Source: Perilla frutescens
Lineage: Eukaryota > Streptophyta > Magnoliopsida > Lamiales > Lamiaceae
Assembly (NCBI GenBank): GCA_026008535.1
Contig: BRKX01000009.1
Location: 52,201,001-52,265,000 of the forward strand
DNA: 64,000 bases
Direction of reading: 5' to 3'
Part shown: positions 1-9,960 of the stretch, one piece after another
Layout: every line of letters starts with the position of its first letter
How positions within the stretch are numbered: the stretch's first letter is position 1
Notes under the pieces: model-generated
Seen by the model: the letters and a program-made list of their open reading frames with translations, nothing else
Told to the model about the DNA's origin: nothing
The model's database searches: none
Made by a program: the position numbers and the translations under genes

Positions 1-1
1 T

Positions 2-310
2 GATGGTGGTGAATTAAGTCCTTCATGATTTGCGATTGAAGATGGTAGGGTTCGTAGTCGAGCTCGTGTGTTTGATCAAGCTGGGGGTGCAAAAGATTTG
101 GAAAAAATCCGTCTACATCAAACGCGGCAAAATAATGAGATTAGTGTTACTATATCAACGGCTGGCACCTCTGATGAGAGAATTGAAGACACCAATGATG
201 CGGCCGTTTGTAATGTTCCATCTAAGGACTCTTCGTCGTCTCCCATGCAAGTTTCACCGATCGTGCATGGTCAATTAAAGGAGATTCCTCCATCTCCTAT
301 GAAGCTTTGA
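2..310 (+). pseudogene. LINE ORF1 C-terminal tail (partial)
   Basis: An open stretch in the frame starting at position 2 runs to a TGA at 308-310, with one in-frame TGA at 26-28. It is serine- and charge-rich and has no domain I can name. Its position directly upstream of ORF2, in a different frame, fits the C-terminus of the LINE ORF1 nucleic-acid-binding (gag-like) protein. The zinc knuckle expected in ORF1 would lie outside the window. Assignment rests on context rather than homology. Confidence 0.55.
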
Positions 311-320
311 TTGTCTCCTC

Positions 321-2933
321 ATGTCTGTTCAACTTTTGCTTTGGAATGCACGTGGTTTGGGATCAAAGGCCAAGTGCGGCTATTTGCATAATTTGATCAG
401 GTTGCACCGTTTATCTATTGTGGTGATTATTGAGCCTAAAGTCCGATTTGATTCTGATTTTTTTAGCCGTCGATTTGGATTGACTTTGGTGGCGTCTAAT
501 TTATCTAATCATATTTGGATTTTTTGTGCTCGTGATTTTACTGTTGCTATTGATTTGGATTTTAATCAGTTGCTTCATGTGAGAGTGGATTCACCTTTGT
601 TGAGTAGGACTGTGTATTTATCTCTTGTGTATGGTCGGCATTCTCGTGAGGATAGATTTGAGTTGTGGGATCAGTTGAGGGACATTGCTCTTGGTATTGA
701 TAGGAGGCCGTGGCTTGTGGGAGGTGACTTTAATATTTTTTTGACTGATGAGGAGGTTGAGAATGGTGTATCGGATCATCACCGTGAGATGATGGATTTT
801 GGGGATGCCATTTCTGACTGTCAATTGTTGGATCCGGGTTTTGATGGAGCTTGGTTCACTTGGGAGCGCCCTTCCACTGGTTTGAGAGAGAGATTGGATC
901 GGGTTTTGCTCAGAGAGTTCTGGACGTCGGTCTTTGCTATGACTAGGGTCACCCACTTGTCGAGACACACCTCTGATCATGCTTCTTTGTTGGTGAGGTG
1001 TCAGTTCCTTGATCAGATTCCGAAATCCTCTTTCAGATTTCAGAATATGTGGATCAGGCACCACACCTTCAGAGATACTATTTTACAGGAGTGGACTGCT
1101 CCTACTGGCTACAGCGGCATGATGAATCTGCAGCTGAAGTTGAAGAGGGTCAGGAAGAAGTTGAGGCAGTGGAACTGGGATGTGTTTGGTGATGTTTTTG
1201 CTCGGGTTAGACAGACGGATGCGGCTGTTTCTGTTGCTCAGGCTTCTTATGATTCTTCTTCTACTCAGGATGCTCGTGCTGAGCTCAGTCGATGTGTGGC
1301 TGAGTATGTGCTTAGGACTCGGATGGAGGAGGATTTCTGGAAGCAGAAGGCGGCGGTCCGGTGGGTGACTGAAGGGGAGCGGAATTCTCGATTTTTTCAA
1401 GGATGGGTGAAGCAGAGGAGGTGCATGTCCAGGATTCACTCGATTGAGAATGACGGGCGTGTGATTGAGGATGATGCTGGGATTCGGGATTCGGTAGCGG
1501 GTTTTTTTCAGAGGCTCCTCACGTCTGATATTGCTCAGTTGGGTGATCCGGATTTCAGTTGTTTGCATGGGATTCCTTCAGATATGGATAAAGATGGGCT
1601 TTGCCAAGTTCCGGATACAGATAAGATCAGAGCGGCAGTTTTTGGTATCAGTGGGGACAGTGTGTCGGGTCCGGATAGCTTCACTTCGCTGTTTTTTCAG
1701 CATTGTTGGGACTTTGTTTACAGTGATGTTGTGGGTGCGGTTGCGGATTTCTTTGCAGGAGCTCACATGCCGCGCAGCTTCACGGCTACCACTATTGTCC
1801 TTCTGCCGAAGAAGGAGAGATCGGTTGCTTGGACTGATTACCGGCCTATCAGTTTGTGCAATGTGACCAACAAGATTATCACGAAGATTCTGACGTCTCG
1901 GTTGGCTCCTTTTTTACCTGCCGTGCTCGCTCCGAATCAGAGTGGTTTTGTGAAGGGTCGCTTGCTCAGTGATAACGTCTTGCTTGCTCAGGAGATGATT
2001 GGGGATCTTCACATCAGCCGTAAGGTTCCCAATGTGGTTCTTAAGCTGGATATGGCGAAGGCGTATGATCGGGTTCAGTGGTCATTTTTGCTTGCTGTTT
2101 TGCGACATATGGGTTTTCCGGATCAGTGGGTGGACATGATTAGCAGGTGTATTAAGGATTGCTGGTTCTCGGTTCTTGTGAATGGGGCCCCAACTGGTTT
2201 CTTTCCCTCATCCCGAGGGTTGAGACAGGGAGATCCTCTATCTCCCTCCTTGTTTGTTCTTGCGGCTGATTACTTGTCTCGGATTCTGGACAGATTAATT
2301 TGTGGTGATCCGGTCATTAGGTACAGGACGGTGAAGAGGGGTTTTCCGATTTCTCACTTGTCTTATGCTGATGACATCATCATCTTTACTAGAGCTGACC
2401 CGGATGGTTTGGGTCGTCTTGTGGACTGCTTGGAGCACTATTCTTTGGTTTTAGGCCAGCTGGTGAACCGGGGAAAGAGCAACTTCTACATTATGGAGAA
2501 GTTTGTTCCAACTTGGCATCACCAGATTCAGTCCGTCTGTGGGTATCAGTGGGGTTCTTTGCCGTTCACTTATTTTGGGGTCCCGATCTACAGAGGCTTT
2601 CTGAAGTGCTCGCTTTTCATCCCTTTGAGACAGCGTTTGAGTGACAGGATTCACAGCTGGTCGCATAGGCACTTGTCTTTTGGAGGTCGTCTGGCGCTCA
2701 TCAGGAGCACCCTTGCTACTATCCCTTTGCACATCTTCCAGTTCATAGAGCCGCCTCAAGGGGTCCTTCATCAGCTCGAGCAGATGATTGCTCATTTCTT
2801 TTGGGGTTCTGTTGGGGAGAAGAGGAAGATGCACTGGATCAGTTGGGAGACCATTTGTTTGCCGGTTTCTGAAGGAGGTTTGGGTATCCGTCGGTTTGGT
2901 GATCTGGTCACTGCCTTCAGTTGGAAGCTATAG
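321..2933 (+). CDS. LINE ORF2: endonuclease and reverse transcriptase
   Basis: This 870-residue frame starts at an ATG 10 bases after the ORF1 stop. Residues 1-230 form an exonuclease/endonuclease/phosphatase fold; N9, E38, the GGDFN block (D136, N138) and the TSDHASL block (D219, H220) are the expected catalytic residues. Residues about 500-760 are the reverse transcriptase, with the YRPISLCN, LDMAKAYDRV and GLRQGDPLSP blocks and the catalytic YADD at 682-685. The enzyme nicks target DNA and primes cDNA synthesis from the nick. The frame ends at a TAG (2931-2933) just after the start of the zf-RVT linker, and coding similarity continues in frame beyond it, so the stop is probably a nonsense mutation that shortens a protein normally 1200-1400 residues long. 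Confidence 0.93.
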   Translation: MSVQLLLWNARGLGSKAKCGYLHNLIRLHRLSIVVIIEPKVRFDSDFFSRRFGLTLVASNLSNHIWIFCARDFTVAIDLDFNQLLHVRVDSPLLSRTVYLSLVYGRHSREDRFELWDQLRDIALGIDRRPWLVGGDFNIFLTDEEVENGVSDHHREMMDFGDAISDCQLLDPGFDGAWFTWERPSTGLRERLDRVLLREFWTSVFAMTRVTHLSRHTSDHASLLVRCQFLDQIPKSSFRFQNMWIRHHTFRDTILQEWTAPTGYSGMMNLQLKLKRVRKKLRQWNWDVFGDVFARVRQTDAAVSVAQASYDSSSTQDARAELSRCVAEYVLRTRMEEDFWKQKAAVRWVTEGERNSRFFQGWVKQRRCMSRIHSIENDGRVIEDDAGIRDSVAGFFQRLLTSDIAQLGDPDFSCLHGIPSDMDKDGLCQVPDTDKIRAAVFGISGDSVSGPDSFTSLFFQHCWDFVYSDVVGAVADFFAGAHMPRSFTATTIVLLPKKERSVAWTDYRPISLCNVTNKIITKILTSRLAPFLPAVLAPNQSGFVKGRLLSDNVLLAQEMIGDLHISRKVPNVVLKLDMAKAYDRVQWSFLLAVLRHMGFPDQWVDMISRCIKDCWFSVLVNGAPTGFFPSSRGLRQGDPLSPSLFVLAADYLSRILDRLICGDPVIRYRTVKRGFPISHLSYADDIIIFTRADPDGLGRLVDCLEHYSLVLGQLVNRGKSNFYIMEKFVPTWHHQIQSVCGYQWGSLPFTYFGVPIYRGFLKCSLFIPLRQRLSDRIHSWSHRHLSFGGRLALIRSTLATIPLHIFQFIEPPQGVLHQLEQMIAHFFWGSVGEKRKMHWISWETICLPVSEGGLGIRRFGDLVTAFSWKL

Positions 2934-4468
2934 TGGAGGTTCAGAGCTCGTGATTCTTTGTGGGCCCAATACATGTGGACTAAGTATTGCAAGGGTCCTT
3001 TGTATCCTTTGAGGGTGCCGTTGGGTCCGCATGACAGCCGGGTTTGGAAGAGAGTGGTTCGGGTTGGTGCTTGGGCTCAGGATCATATCCGGTGGTCCAT
3101 TGGGGACGGACAGGTTAGTTTTTGGGATGATATTTGGTGTGATGATGTTCCCTTATCTTCTTATTGCCCTGCTCTCGTTTTGATCATTTGCATGTTGATT
3201 GGTACTTATCTGGTGAGTCTTGGTATGTTGAGCGTCTGCATGCGTTACATGAGCATTATGATTTGCCCGTTGATTTGATTGATTCGGTGATCTGGACTCC
3301 GGTGATGAGGGGAGAGAGGGATAGCATGCGGTGGAATTTGACCTCGACAGGTGAGTTCTCTTTGACCTCTGCTTGGGATCAGGTCAGGTACCGGCAGCCT
3401 GAACGTGCTATCTTTGGGTCCTTTTGGCATGATTGTCTCACTCCCACTATATCTGTCTTTCTTTGGCGTCTCATGTACGATCGCATTCCTGTAGATGTTA
3501 GGTTACAGTCCCGTCGTATCCAGTTGGCGTCTTGTTGTCAATGTTGTGTCGTTCCGCATGTCGAGTCCATTGAGCATGTTTTTCTTTGGTCTGAGTCTGC
3601 GAAATCGGTGTGGGCATATGTTGCGAATTGGTTCCATATTTCAGCTCCACACGCACACACTGTTGCACATGCTTTTGGGTTTTGGAGGGGGCTGTTCCCA
3701 CGGTCTTCTCCGAAGCACATTAGCTTTCTGATTCCTTGTTTGGCTTTCTGGTTTATTTAGACGGAGAGGAACAGCCGCAAGCACCGCGGTGTTCCTTTCC
3801 TTGTTTCTCACATTGTGTGGCAGGTTCAACATCACTTTCATCTCCTGGTTTTGGCTGGGAAGCTCCTACCGCAGCATTGGTTGGGCTGTTACCCTCAGGT
3901 GCCTTTTATGCCCGTCGCTGACCCTGTTCCTAGATCTCTTCGGTCTAGAATGGTGTCGTGGCGGCCTCCGGATGCACCGTGGGTGAAGCTCAATACGGAT
4001 GGATCTTTTTCTACAGATCTTCAGATGGCTGCTGGTGGAGGGGGACTTGTTCGGGATCATACATGATCGTTGCTGGCTGGATTATGTGCGCCCCTGAGGG
4101 CGGCCTCCAGCTTTGTCGCTGAGTTCTAGGCTCTGCTTCACGGTCTTAGGCTTGCAGTTCAGTATTCAGACCATGTTTGGATCAAGATGGATACGGCTTC
4201 TGTTGTGTCGGTATTACAGTCTGGGCGTCAGGGTTCGGCTGTGACCCGACACACGCTCACTTCCATTAGATTATTGTGTAGAGGTCGGCATGTTCGGTTC
4301 ACGCACATCCCTCGTAAGGGGAACCGGACAGCTGATTTCCTTGCTGGTAGAGGGGCCCAGACCTCGGTATTGACTTTTTATGATGATGTTTCAGCTCCTA
4401 CATATCTGCTCTCCTTGGTACGGATGGATCAGTTGGGTTATCCCAACTTCAGATTTAGATATCATTGA
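2934..4468 (+). pseudogene. LINE ORF2 3' remnant: zf-RVT and RNase H domains
   Basis: Coding similarity continues after the TAG at 2931-2933. The first part stays in the ORF2 frame to about 3160. A frameshift there moves it one frame over, where it runs to a TAG at 3758-3760. This part contains the tryptophan- and cysteine-rich zf-RVT region (SVFLWRLMYDRIPVD, followed by a CCQCC cluster). The same frame then carries an RNase H domain with a KLNTDGS motif near 3990, an IKMDTASV segment near 4180 and an HIPRKGNRTADFLA segment near 4300. That domain is interrupted by stops around 4064 and 4127. The RNase H cannot be produced from this copy. Confidence 0.85.
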
Positions 4469-4763
4469 TGAGGCTCGTGTTTCTTATGATTGTCCTATTT
4501 TATTATTTTGGTTTCTTTGGCTATTTGTGGCTGTGCTCCGCGTGTTAGTGCTTTATTTATTTTTGGAGTTAGCATCCGAGTTGTGGATGCATCTCCTCTT
4601 CTTATTTTTCTGCTTTCATTTTTTCGTGATTAGTTAGGGATATATTCACTTTTGGGACATATCCCGCTCATGACATTGTACGAGACGTTACTTTATTTTA
4701 CAGGCTGGGCATGGTGCTGAATGCCCCACCCTTAGGGGTGTTTTCGTTAAAAAAAAAAAAAAA
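4469..4763 (+). other. LINE 3' UTR and poly(A) tail
   Basis: A non-coding segment of about 280 bases follows the RNase H remnant and ends in 15 consecutive A residues (4749-4763). The terminal A-run marks the 3' end of the LINE and the right insertion junction. Confidence 0.85.
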
Positions 4764-5441
4764 GCATATGTTGACTGTTAAAAATATGATGTGGATTTTT
4801 ATAAAGCTACATCACACCTAAAAATAAATAAAAATTAGAAAATTAAATAAATTAGTAGACAATAAAATTACTTAAAACTATGTAATTTGAAAATATAATA
4901 TGTTCATTATATATAGTTATTTTTAATTAATATTCATGTAATTATTAACCATTCACACAATATATAGAAGGTTTAAGTAAAAATACCTTTTTAAGCATAC
5001 GATTTACAATTTGACAAATTGACAATTAGATATATTATAGAACCTTTGAACCCTAATAAGGTAAAGACTATTCAATCTCAAAAAGTGTTGGTAATAATAT
5101 ACATAAATAATTTAACTGACATTAGATCAAAATAAAATGCCACTACAATTTAAAGTGAGGAGGAGATTTATGTAATTCAAAGATTGAAGTTTCTAATTTT
5201 TTTTTTAGAATATGATGTAGCATTATAAAAATTCACATAAGATTTTTGGTCATCCATGTAGGCTATATAATACTAGATAGTTGCTAACGGAATAGATTTG
5301 ATAAAAAAAATTACAAGATCACGTAAGAAGTTATAAATATATAAATGCCATGAAATTTTTGTTAAAAAAATTGAAAGATCGGATATGAAGCTGTAATTTT
5401 TTTCCAATTAATTTTTAAAAATTTTGTCAAGTACACATCCA
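4764..5441. other. AT-rich intergenic DNA
   Basis: No open frame, RNA gene or element boundary is recognisable. The stretch is very AT-rich with short homopolymer runs. It lies between the LINE tail and the hAT-like element. Confidence 0.6.
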
Positions 5442-6695
5442 TAGGGGTGGGACGGTAAGGTATACCTTACTTTTTTCACCATACCTTTACCTTACCTTAC
5501 TTGTACGGTATGGAGAAATCCATACTGTTACCTTACCTTAACATTCGGTATACCTTCTAACGGTATACCTTAAGTTTGGTATGAAAAAATAGCATACCTT
5601 TACCGTACTTTTATTTCGATATATCTTACCGACATCAATATACCTTACCAATATCGATGTACCTTATATGTCGATATACCTTACCGACATCGGTATACCT
5701 TATCATACTATCTTAAGATATATCTCATATATTTACTAAATATATGAAACACTCCAATAGCGATCAAATTCAATAAAATAAAATAAATATTTTTCATACC
5801 ACGATAATTAAACTCCAATAAAATAAAAGATTAATTATATCAATCATATAAAATTGTATAAACTCCAATGACATATTTACTAAGTATTATATACCAATCA
5901 TATTTTTATAATTAATATAAATTGTATAAAATATTATAAACTAATTATATATTAGAAATTTTAAATCGTTTACTTAGAAATCGTAATAATTATTTACTAA
6001 GTATTAATTAAGAACATATTTAGAATTACTGTACATTAAGTATGACATGAGATTGATTATAAGTGTTAGATATTGTAAATTTACTAGATATTTACAAATG
6101 TATAACATATTTACTAAGTAGTATATATCAATCATTTTTTATAATTAATATAAATTATATAAATTATTATAAACTTACTATATATTATGAATTTTAAATC
6201 GTTTACTTAGAAATCGTAATAATTATTTACTAAGTATTAATTAAGAACATATTTAGAATTACGATACATAAGTATAACATAAGATTAATTATAAGTATTA
6301 GATATTGTAAATTTACTAGATATTTATAAATGTATAACATATTTACTAAGTATTATATATCAAGTTCAAGTATCTATAATTTACACACACATACATATAT
6401 TTATATAATATCACAAATATACCGATATATACCGTTGGTGCGGTATATACCGCACCCGTTACGGTATATACTGGTACAACGGTATATGCCTAAAAAATTC
6501 AGTATACCATCAGTATCGGTATACGCCGGTATACCTCAATTTTTAAAATTCTATACCGTTACCTTACCGAAAAATCTCGGTACGGTATCATACCTTACCG
6601 AAAATATCGATATACCTTAAAATTCTGTATTCCGATATTTTTTCCGGCACGATAAATACGATATGACTGTATGACGGTATATTTCCCCATCCGTA
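5442..6695. mobile_element. Non-autonomous hAT-like DNA transposon
   Basis: The left edge reads TAGGGGTGGGACGGTA. The reverse complement of the right edge begins TACGGATGGGG, so 8 of the first 10 terminal bases agree as an imperfect inverted repeat. Both ends are packed with variants of GGTATACC (itself a palindrome) and CCTTACCG, while the middle is featureless AT-rich DNA. The same terminus and motif occur at 63015 next to a recognisable hAT transposase, which supports assignment to that family. No transposase is encoded here. A clean 8-bp target duplication is not visible: the flanks ACACATCC and GTACGTCC differ at three positions. Boundaries are therefore approximate. Confidence 0.65.
5871..6362. 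repeat. Tandem repeat of about 233 bp, just over 2 copies
   Basis: The sequence starting ACATATTTACTAAGTA recurs at 5871, 6105 and 6337, giving units of 234 and 232 bp plus the first 26 bases of a third. The two full copies are highly similar, with scattered substitutions and small indels. The array makes up most of the interior of the non-autonomous hAT-like element. Confidence 0.85.
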
Positions 6696-7670
6696 GTACG
6701 TCCACACGCACAATTCATAACTCATAAGGACAATTTTGTCAATGTGTTTAAACTTTGAGCGTTAATATCTAGCTGGAAAATGCTAATTTGTCAAATTGAC
6801 AGTTGGAGGCATTAGAATTGATTCTGGAATTTAGCCGCCAATTTCAAATACAAATTGTTCCATCAACTTCCATTTAGCCCCCTGGTTAACTTATTTTTAA
6901 AATTTTGAGAGTTAAATTGGATCCAATAAGAATTCAAGTGTCCAAGTACGCAGTAAAACCCAGCTGAATAGTTTAAAATTTGGAATTGTCCATTTTTTCT
7001 ATATATTCATTCATAGAGCATAGCGTGCACGGTTTAATTACTCACGAAATAATTAATTTTTTTTGAGCTGGAGCCTAGATTTTAAAATAGTTGTTTCCCG
7101 GACGATTTGAAATTGCGAATTAAAATTTTGATTATATATGTATAGAAAATGTAGAGCTTAATTAGTTTTATACATACACATAATCGACAACAAATATGTA
7201 TAGTGTTAATGAGAAATGCTAGTGTTTCACCGATTTGTGCGTTTTCTAGTCCTTAATTAGTTAGATTTTTTTATGTGTATATTTCTGAGTCCCATAAGCA
7301 ATGAATAATGACTGGTTTTAATTAAATGTATTAAAACTTCTCATAAACTGATAAAGGTGGGAAATTCTAAAATAATATGCATTGTGTACGAGTTGTATAT
7401 AGAAATGTAATTAATTAATATATGGAAGAATATTTTAATCCAATACTATTGAAAAAAAGTAGAAATCTAAAATGTATTGCAGTCGGGTGTTAGATTTGTG
7501 GGGAAAAATAATCTAAATAGAGTAAATTTCAAGTGCACATTAGAAGTGATAGGTAATAACTCTTTTTATGAAGCAAACCGCAGTAATTTGCTTTGGTATT
7601 ACAAAAAATGAATAAATGAATTCTGTATTACAATATTCCTCTCTCTGTATAAAAACACTAAACCCTAAAA
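6696..7670. other. Intergenic DNA downstream of the EXO-family gene
   Basis: AT-rich sequence without a supported gene. Positions 7500-7670 lie just 3' of the minus-strand EXO-family gene and probably hold its 3' UTR and polyadenylation region, but I cannot fix the cleavage site. Confidence 0.5.
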
Positions 7671-8615
7671 TTAAACCAAAGTCGAACATTTAGAAGTGGA
7701 AGGATCATATATCGCCGGAAGCACATATTTCCGACCGTTAGCACCATGCGCATTATAGCTAGCACCACTAGTCGAGTCGATCAGCAAGTCTCCGGCGTAA
7801 CCAGGGTAAGCTCCCTTAGCGTACACCCCGGGGCACGCCGTCGACGCCTCCAGCGGCGCATCGGCCGGCCCCTGATAGAACCCGTTTCCAAATGGGTTTG
7901 TCGCAGTTCCGGCCAAAAGCCCGGATAAATTGATCACCATTCCGTCGAGGCCCACGTCGTTGTTGGGAGCAACCAACGGCGGGCTCTGCGGGCCGTAAAT
8001 GGGCTGGTGGAACGGCCACGCGCAGTAGCCGGGGCACTGAGTTTCCGAGTTTCCGACCCAAATGTAGGCGAATTTCTGATTCTTTCCCTTCACTATGGTT
8101 GATTTGGAGCCGTGAGTGCCGCAGCGGTTCTGGCAGAATCCATCGACGGCGACGTCGGAAGCCGTGAGCACGACGTTGATAGCGTTCATTTGCTCGCCCT
8201 TTGAAGCCAGCTGAACGAGTTGTTTCTGAGTCAGTGATTTCCCGAGCGAATAGCTTTGGTCGAGGATTTGTTTGTTGAGGTAGAGAGAGAGGGACGGGTT
8301 CTTCTTGGAGTTGGCGAGGTGGTAGTATTTGTTCGTCGTCTTCCACCACGCCGCCACGGAGGGCTGAGCTTGCGACGGAGACGAAGTCGATAGGGAGGTG
8401 ATGAAGTCGGAGACGATCGCCCGTTGAGACGGGGTGAATTTGCCGTACCAAATGAGGTTGACGGAGATTCTGCCGTGGAGAAGGGTGCCCTTGTGATATT
8501 TAAGAAGTTGATTTTGTGAGTCTACGACTAGAGAGGTGGGCATTGTTCTTGATGCAATGCACACATTCAGGAGAGAGAAAATAGCTAAGAGTGTGAGAAT
8601 GTTGGAAGAAGCCAT
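7671..8615 (-). CDS. EXO: EXORDIUM / PHOSPHATE-INDUCED 1 family secreted protein
   Basis: This is an intronless 314-residue protein. Residues 1-21 form a hydrophobic signal peptide, and residues about 37-314 are the PHI-1/EXORDIUM domain. Recognisable family blocks include the VNLIWYGKF segment (52-60), SQRAIVSDF (63-71), the AAWWKTTNKYY stretch (88-98), and the cysteines at 161, 165, 194, 198, 261 and 310. The length matches Arabidopsis EXO and EXL proteins. These are apoplastic, brassinosteroid- and sugar-responsive proteins linked to cell expansion and carbon status; the biochemical activity is not known. The ATG at 8613-8615 is chosen because the signal peptide follows directly and a TATA box lies about 100 bases upstream. 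The coding region is much richer in G and C than its surroundings, as expected for a functional gene. Which family member it is (EXO or an EXL paralogue) cannot be settled here. Confidence 0.95.
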   Translation of the reverse strand: MASSNILTLLAIFSLLNVCIASRTMPTSLVVDSQNQLLKYHKGTLLHGRISVNLIWYGKFTPSQRAIVSDFITSLSTSSPSQAQPSVAAWWKTTNKYYHLANSKKNPSLSLYLNKQILDQSYSLGKSLTQKQLVQLASKGEQMNAINVVLTASDVAVDGFCQNRCGTHGSKSTIVKGKNQKFAYIWVGNSETQCPGYCAWPFHQPIYGPQSPPLVAPNNDVGLDGMVINLSGLLAGTATNPFGNGFYQGPADAPLEASTACPGVYAKGAYPGYAGDLLIDSTSGASYNAHGANGRKYVLPAIYDPSTSKCSTLV

Positions 8616-8710
8616 TTCTTTTTTAATTACTGGTTTGTTTGAGACTGAGAATTGAGAGAGAGAGAGATGTGGATGATGTTGTGATGAGGATTGATGGAGG
8701 TGTAGGTGGG

Positions 8711-8718
8711 TATTTATA
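8711..8718 (-). promoter_or_regulatory. TATA box of the EXO-family gene
   Basis: The minus strand reads TATAAATA about 96-103 bases upstream of the start codon. It is followed by a CT-rich stretch (reverse complement of GAGAGAGAGAGAG near 8656-8668), typical of a plant 5' leader. Transcription would be expected to start about 30 bases downstream, near 8680. Confidence 0.7.
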
Positions 8719-8859
8719 CAAAGGAGTGATGGGGTAATTGAAAAATATTAAAAGTAGTGAGACATGGATTTTCGTGTAAGAGAGAAGGTGCTGAGAAAGG
8801 GGATGAGAGAGAAAGTGGGGGTGGGGGGGTTGCAATTGCGTAGGCATTACTCATTTACG

Positions 8860-9766
8860 CGGTTTGTTTAATTAGTAGGAGCAGTGTTAAATGGGTAGCC
8901 GTTGCATTTTGGTGTGGATAAGAAAAGAAAATAGAATAGATAGATGAGAAAAAAGAAAAAAAAAAGCACCCCAATTTACAGCTTTGATCCACCCCATTAT
9001 TACAGCTTGCTTAACGCATCTCGATACGTTGCCATTTACTCATTTGCCCACTCTTCTTTTTCTCCTCTTTTCCTTTAATTCAAAATAAAAAATGTTATGG
9101 GAATCATTTTCACAAATCTTCATATCAATTATCTGTTTAAAAAAAAAAGTATATGTTCTTGGATTACACAATTTTGAATTATATATGAAGATATGCTTTT
9201 GATTTTTATGTAACTGAATCCTTTTATGAGGTGTTATTAAACTGATTATAAATTGAATTGAATCTATTTGAGCTTTCGAAATGAAGTTCAAATTCTATTT
9301 CTTCAACTTTGTTTATATTGAATTTGACCTATGAGTTATGATCATATTATTAAATTGAACGTGTTTATTCGATTCTAGAAATGTTTACACTCAATTCTAA
9401 ATATATGTTTCCAGATTATGAGCTGCTTTTGAAAGTTTTTACCATATGCATGCACTTTGCAAATAAATAAAATAATAATTACAGCACTAAAAAGCGTAGT
9501 TGCAAGGGAAAAAAAACAAAATTGATTTGAAATATTTTTTTTATGAAAAAGTAAAGGAAAAGGGTGAGGGGTATTTTGGGAAAAGGTGGTGAAGAAGTGG
9601 ATAGGGAGACGTTGGTGAGTTGGCGCCAGGCTGGAGAGGCGCGGGGTAGTAAGTGGGGGCATAGGGAAGCGAGTTGTGGTCCGAGTTGGCAGTGCGAGCT
9701 CAGATATAGTGTGACTCAGCTGGCACCCTATGTTAAATAACTACTCTTTAATATCCTCATAACATT
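8860..9766. other. Intergenic DNA upstream of the EXO-family gene
   Basis: No supported gene. The proximal part presumably includes EXO promoter elements. Open frames here on the minus strand are low-complexity and have no recognisable domain. Confidence 0.45.
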
Positions 9767-9960
9767 TATAAAAGCGCGCACCTAGCAAACTACCTCGTGA
9801 CTCGTTTTCACTCGTTCCAGCTGGATCAAGCTTTCGCCTCACAACTGTCTTTCTCTCTCTACCCCCCCCCCCCCCACCCCTTCTCTCTCTCTCTCCCCTT
9901 TTTGCTTTTATTATTTTGGGCCAGACTTTTTCATAGCTTGGTTTGAATGTTTTCGAGAAC
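9767..9960 (+). promoter_or_regulatory. Promoter-like segment: TATA box and CT-rich leader
   Basis: A perfect TATAAAAG lies at 9767-9774. About 65-130 bases downstream is a pyrimidine-rich tract (CT runs at 9849-9860 and 9881-9898 around a run of 14 C at 9862-9875) that looks like a plant 5' leader. No open frame with recognisable content follows within the next 3 kb. It may be the start of a non-coding transcript or the surviving front of a lost gene. This is inference from composition only. Confidence 0.35.

Larger units (their letters stand above)
1..4763 (+). mobile_element. LINE (L1-type non-LTR retrotransposon), 5' end outside window
   Basis: The order is: the end of ORF1, a 10-base gap, ORF2 with an apurinic-type endonuclease followed by reverse transcriptase, a zinc-knuckle (zf-RVT) region, an RNase H domain, a short 3' UTR and an oligo(A) run at 4749-4763. 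This is the standard layout of plant L1-clade LINEs, which copy themselves by target-primed reverse transcription. The 5' end and first target-site copy lie left of the window, so the duplication cannot be tested. The downstream third of ORF2 carries stops and a frameshift, so this copy is probably dead even though its endonuclease and polymerase domains look intact. Confidence 0.95.

Noticed and set aside
7816..8451. Long minus-strand open frame overlapping the EXO-family gene
   Set aside because: It is a shifted-frame shadow of the GC-rich EXO coding region and has no domain of its own.
9375..9662. Minus-strand open frame of 95 codons
   Set aside because: Low-complexity, no domain, in the region upstream of a promoter-like segment on the other strand; no support.
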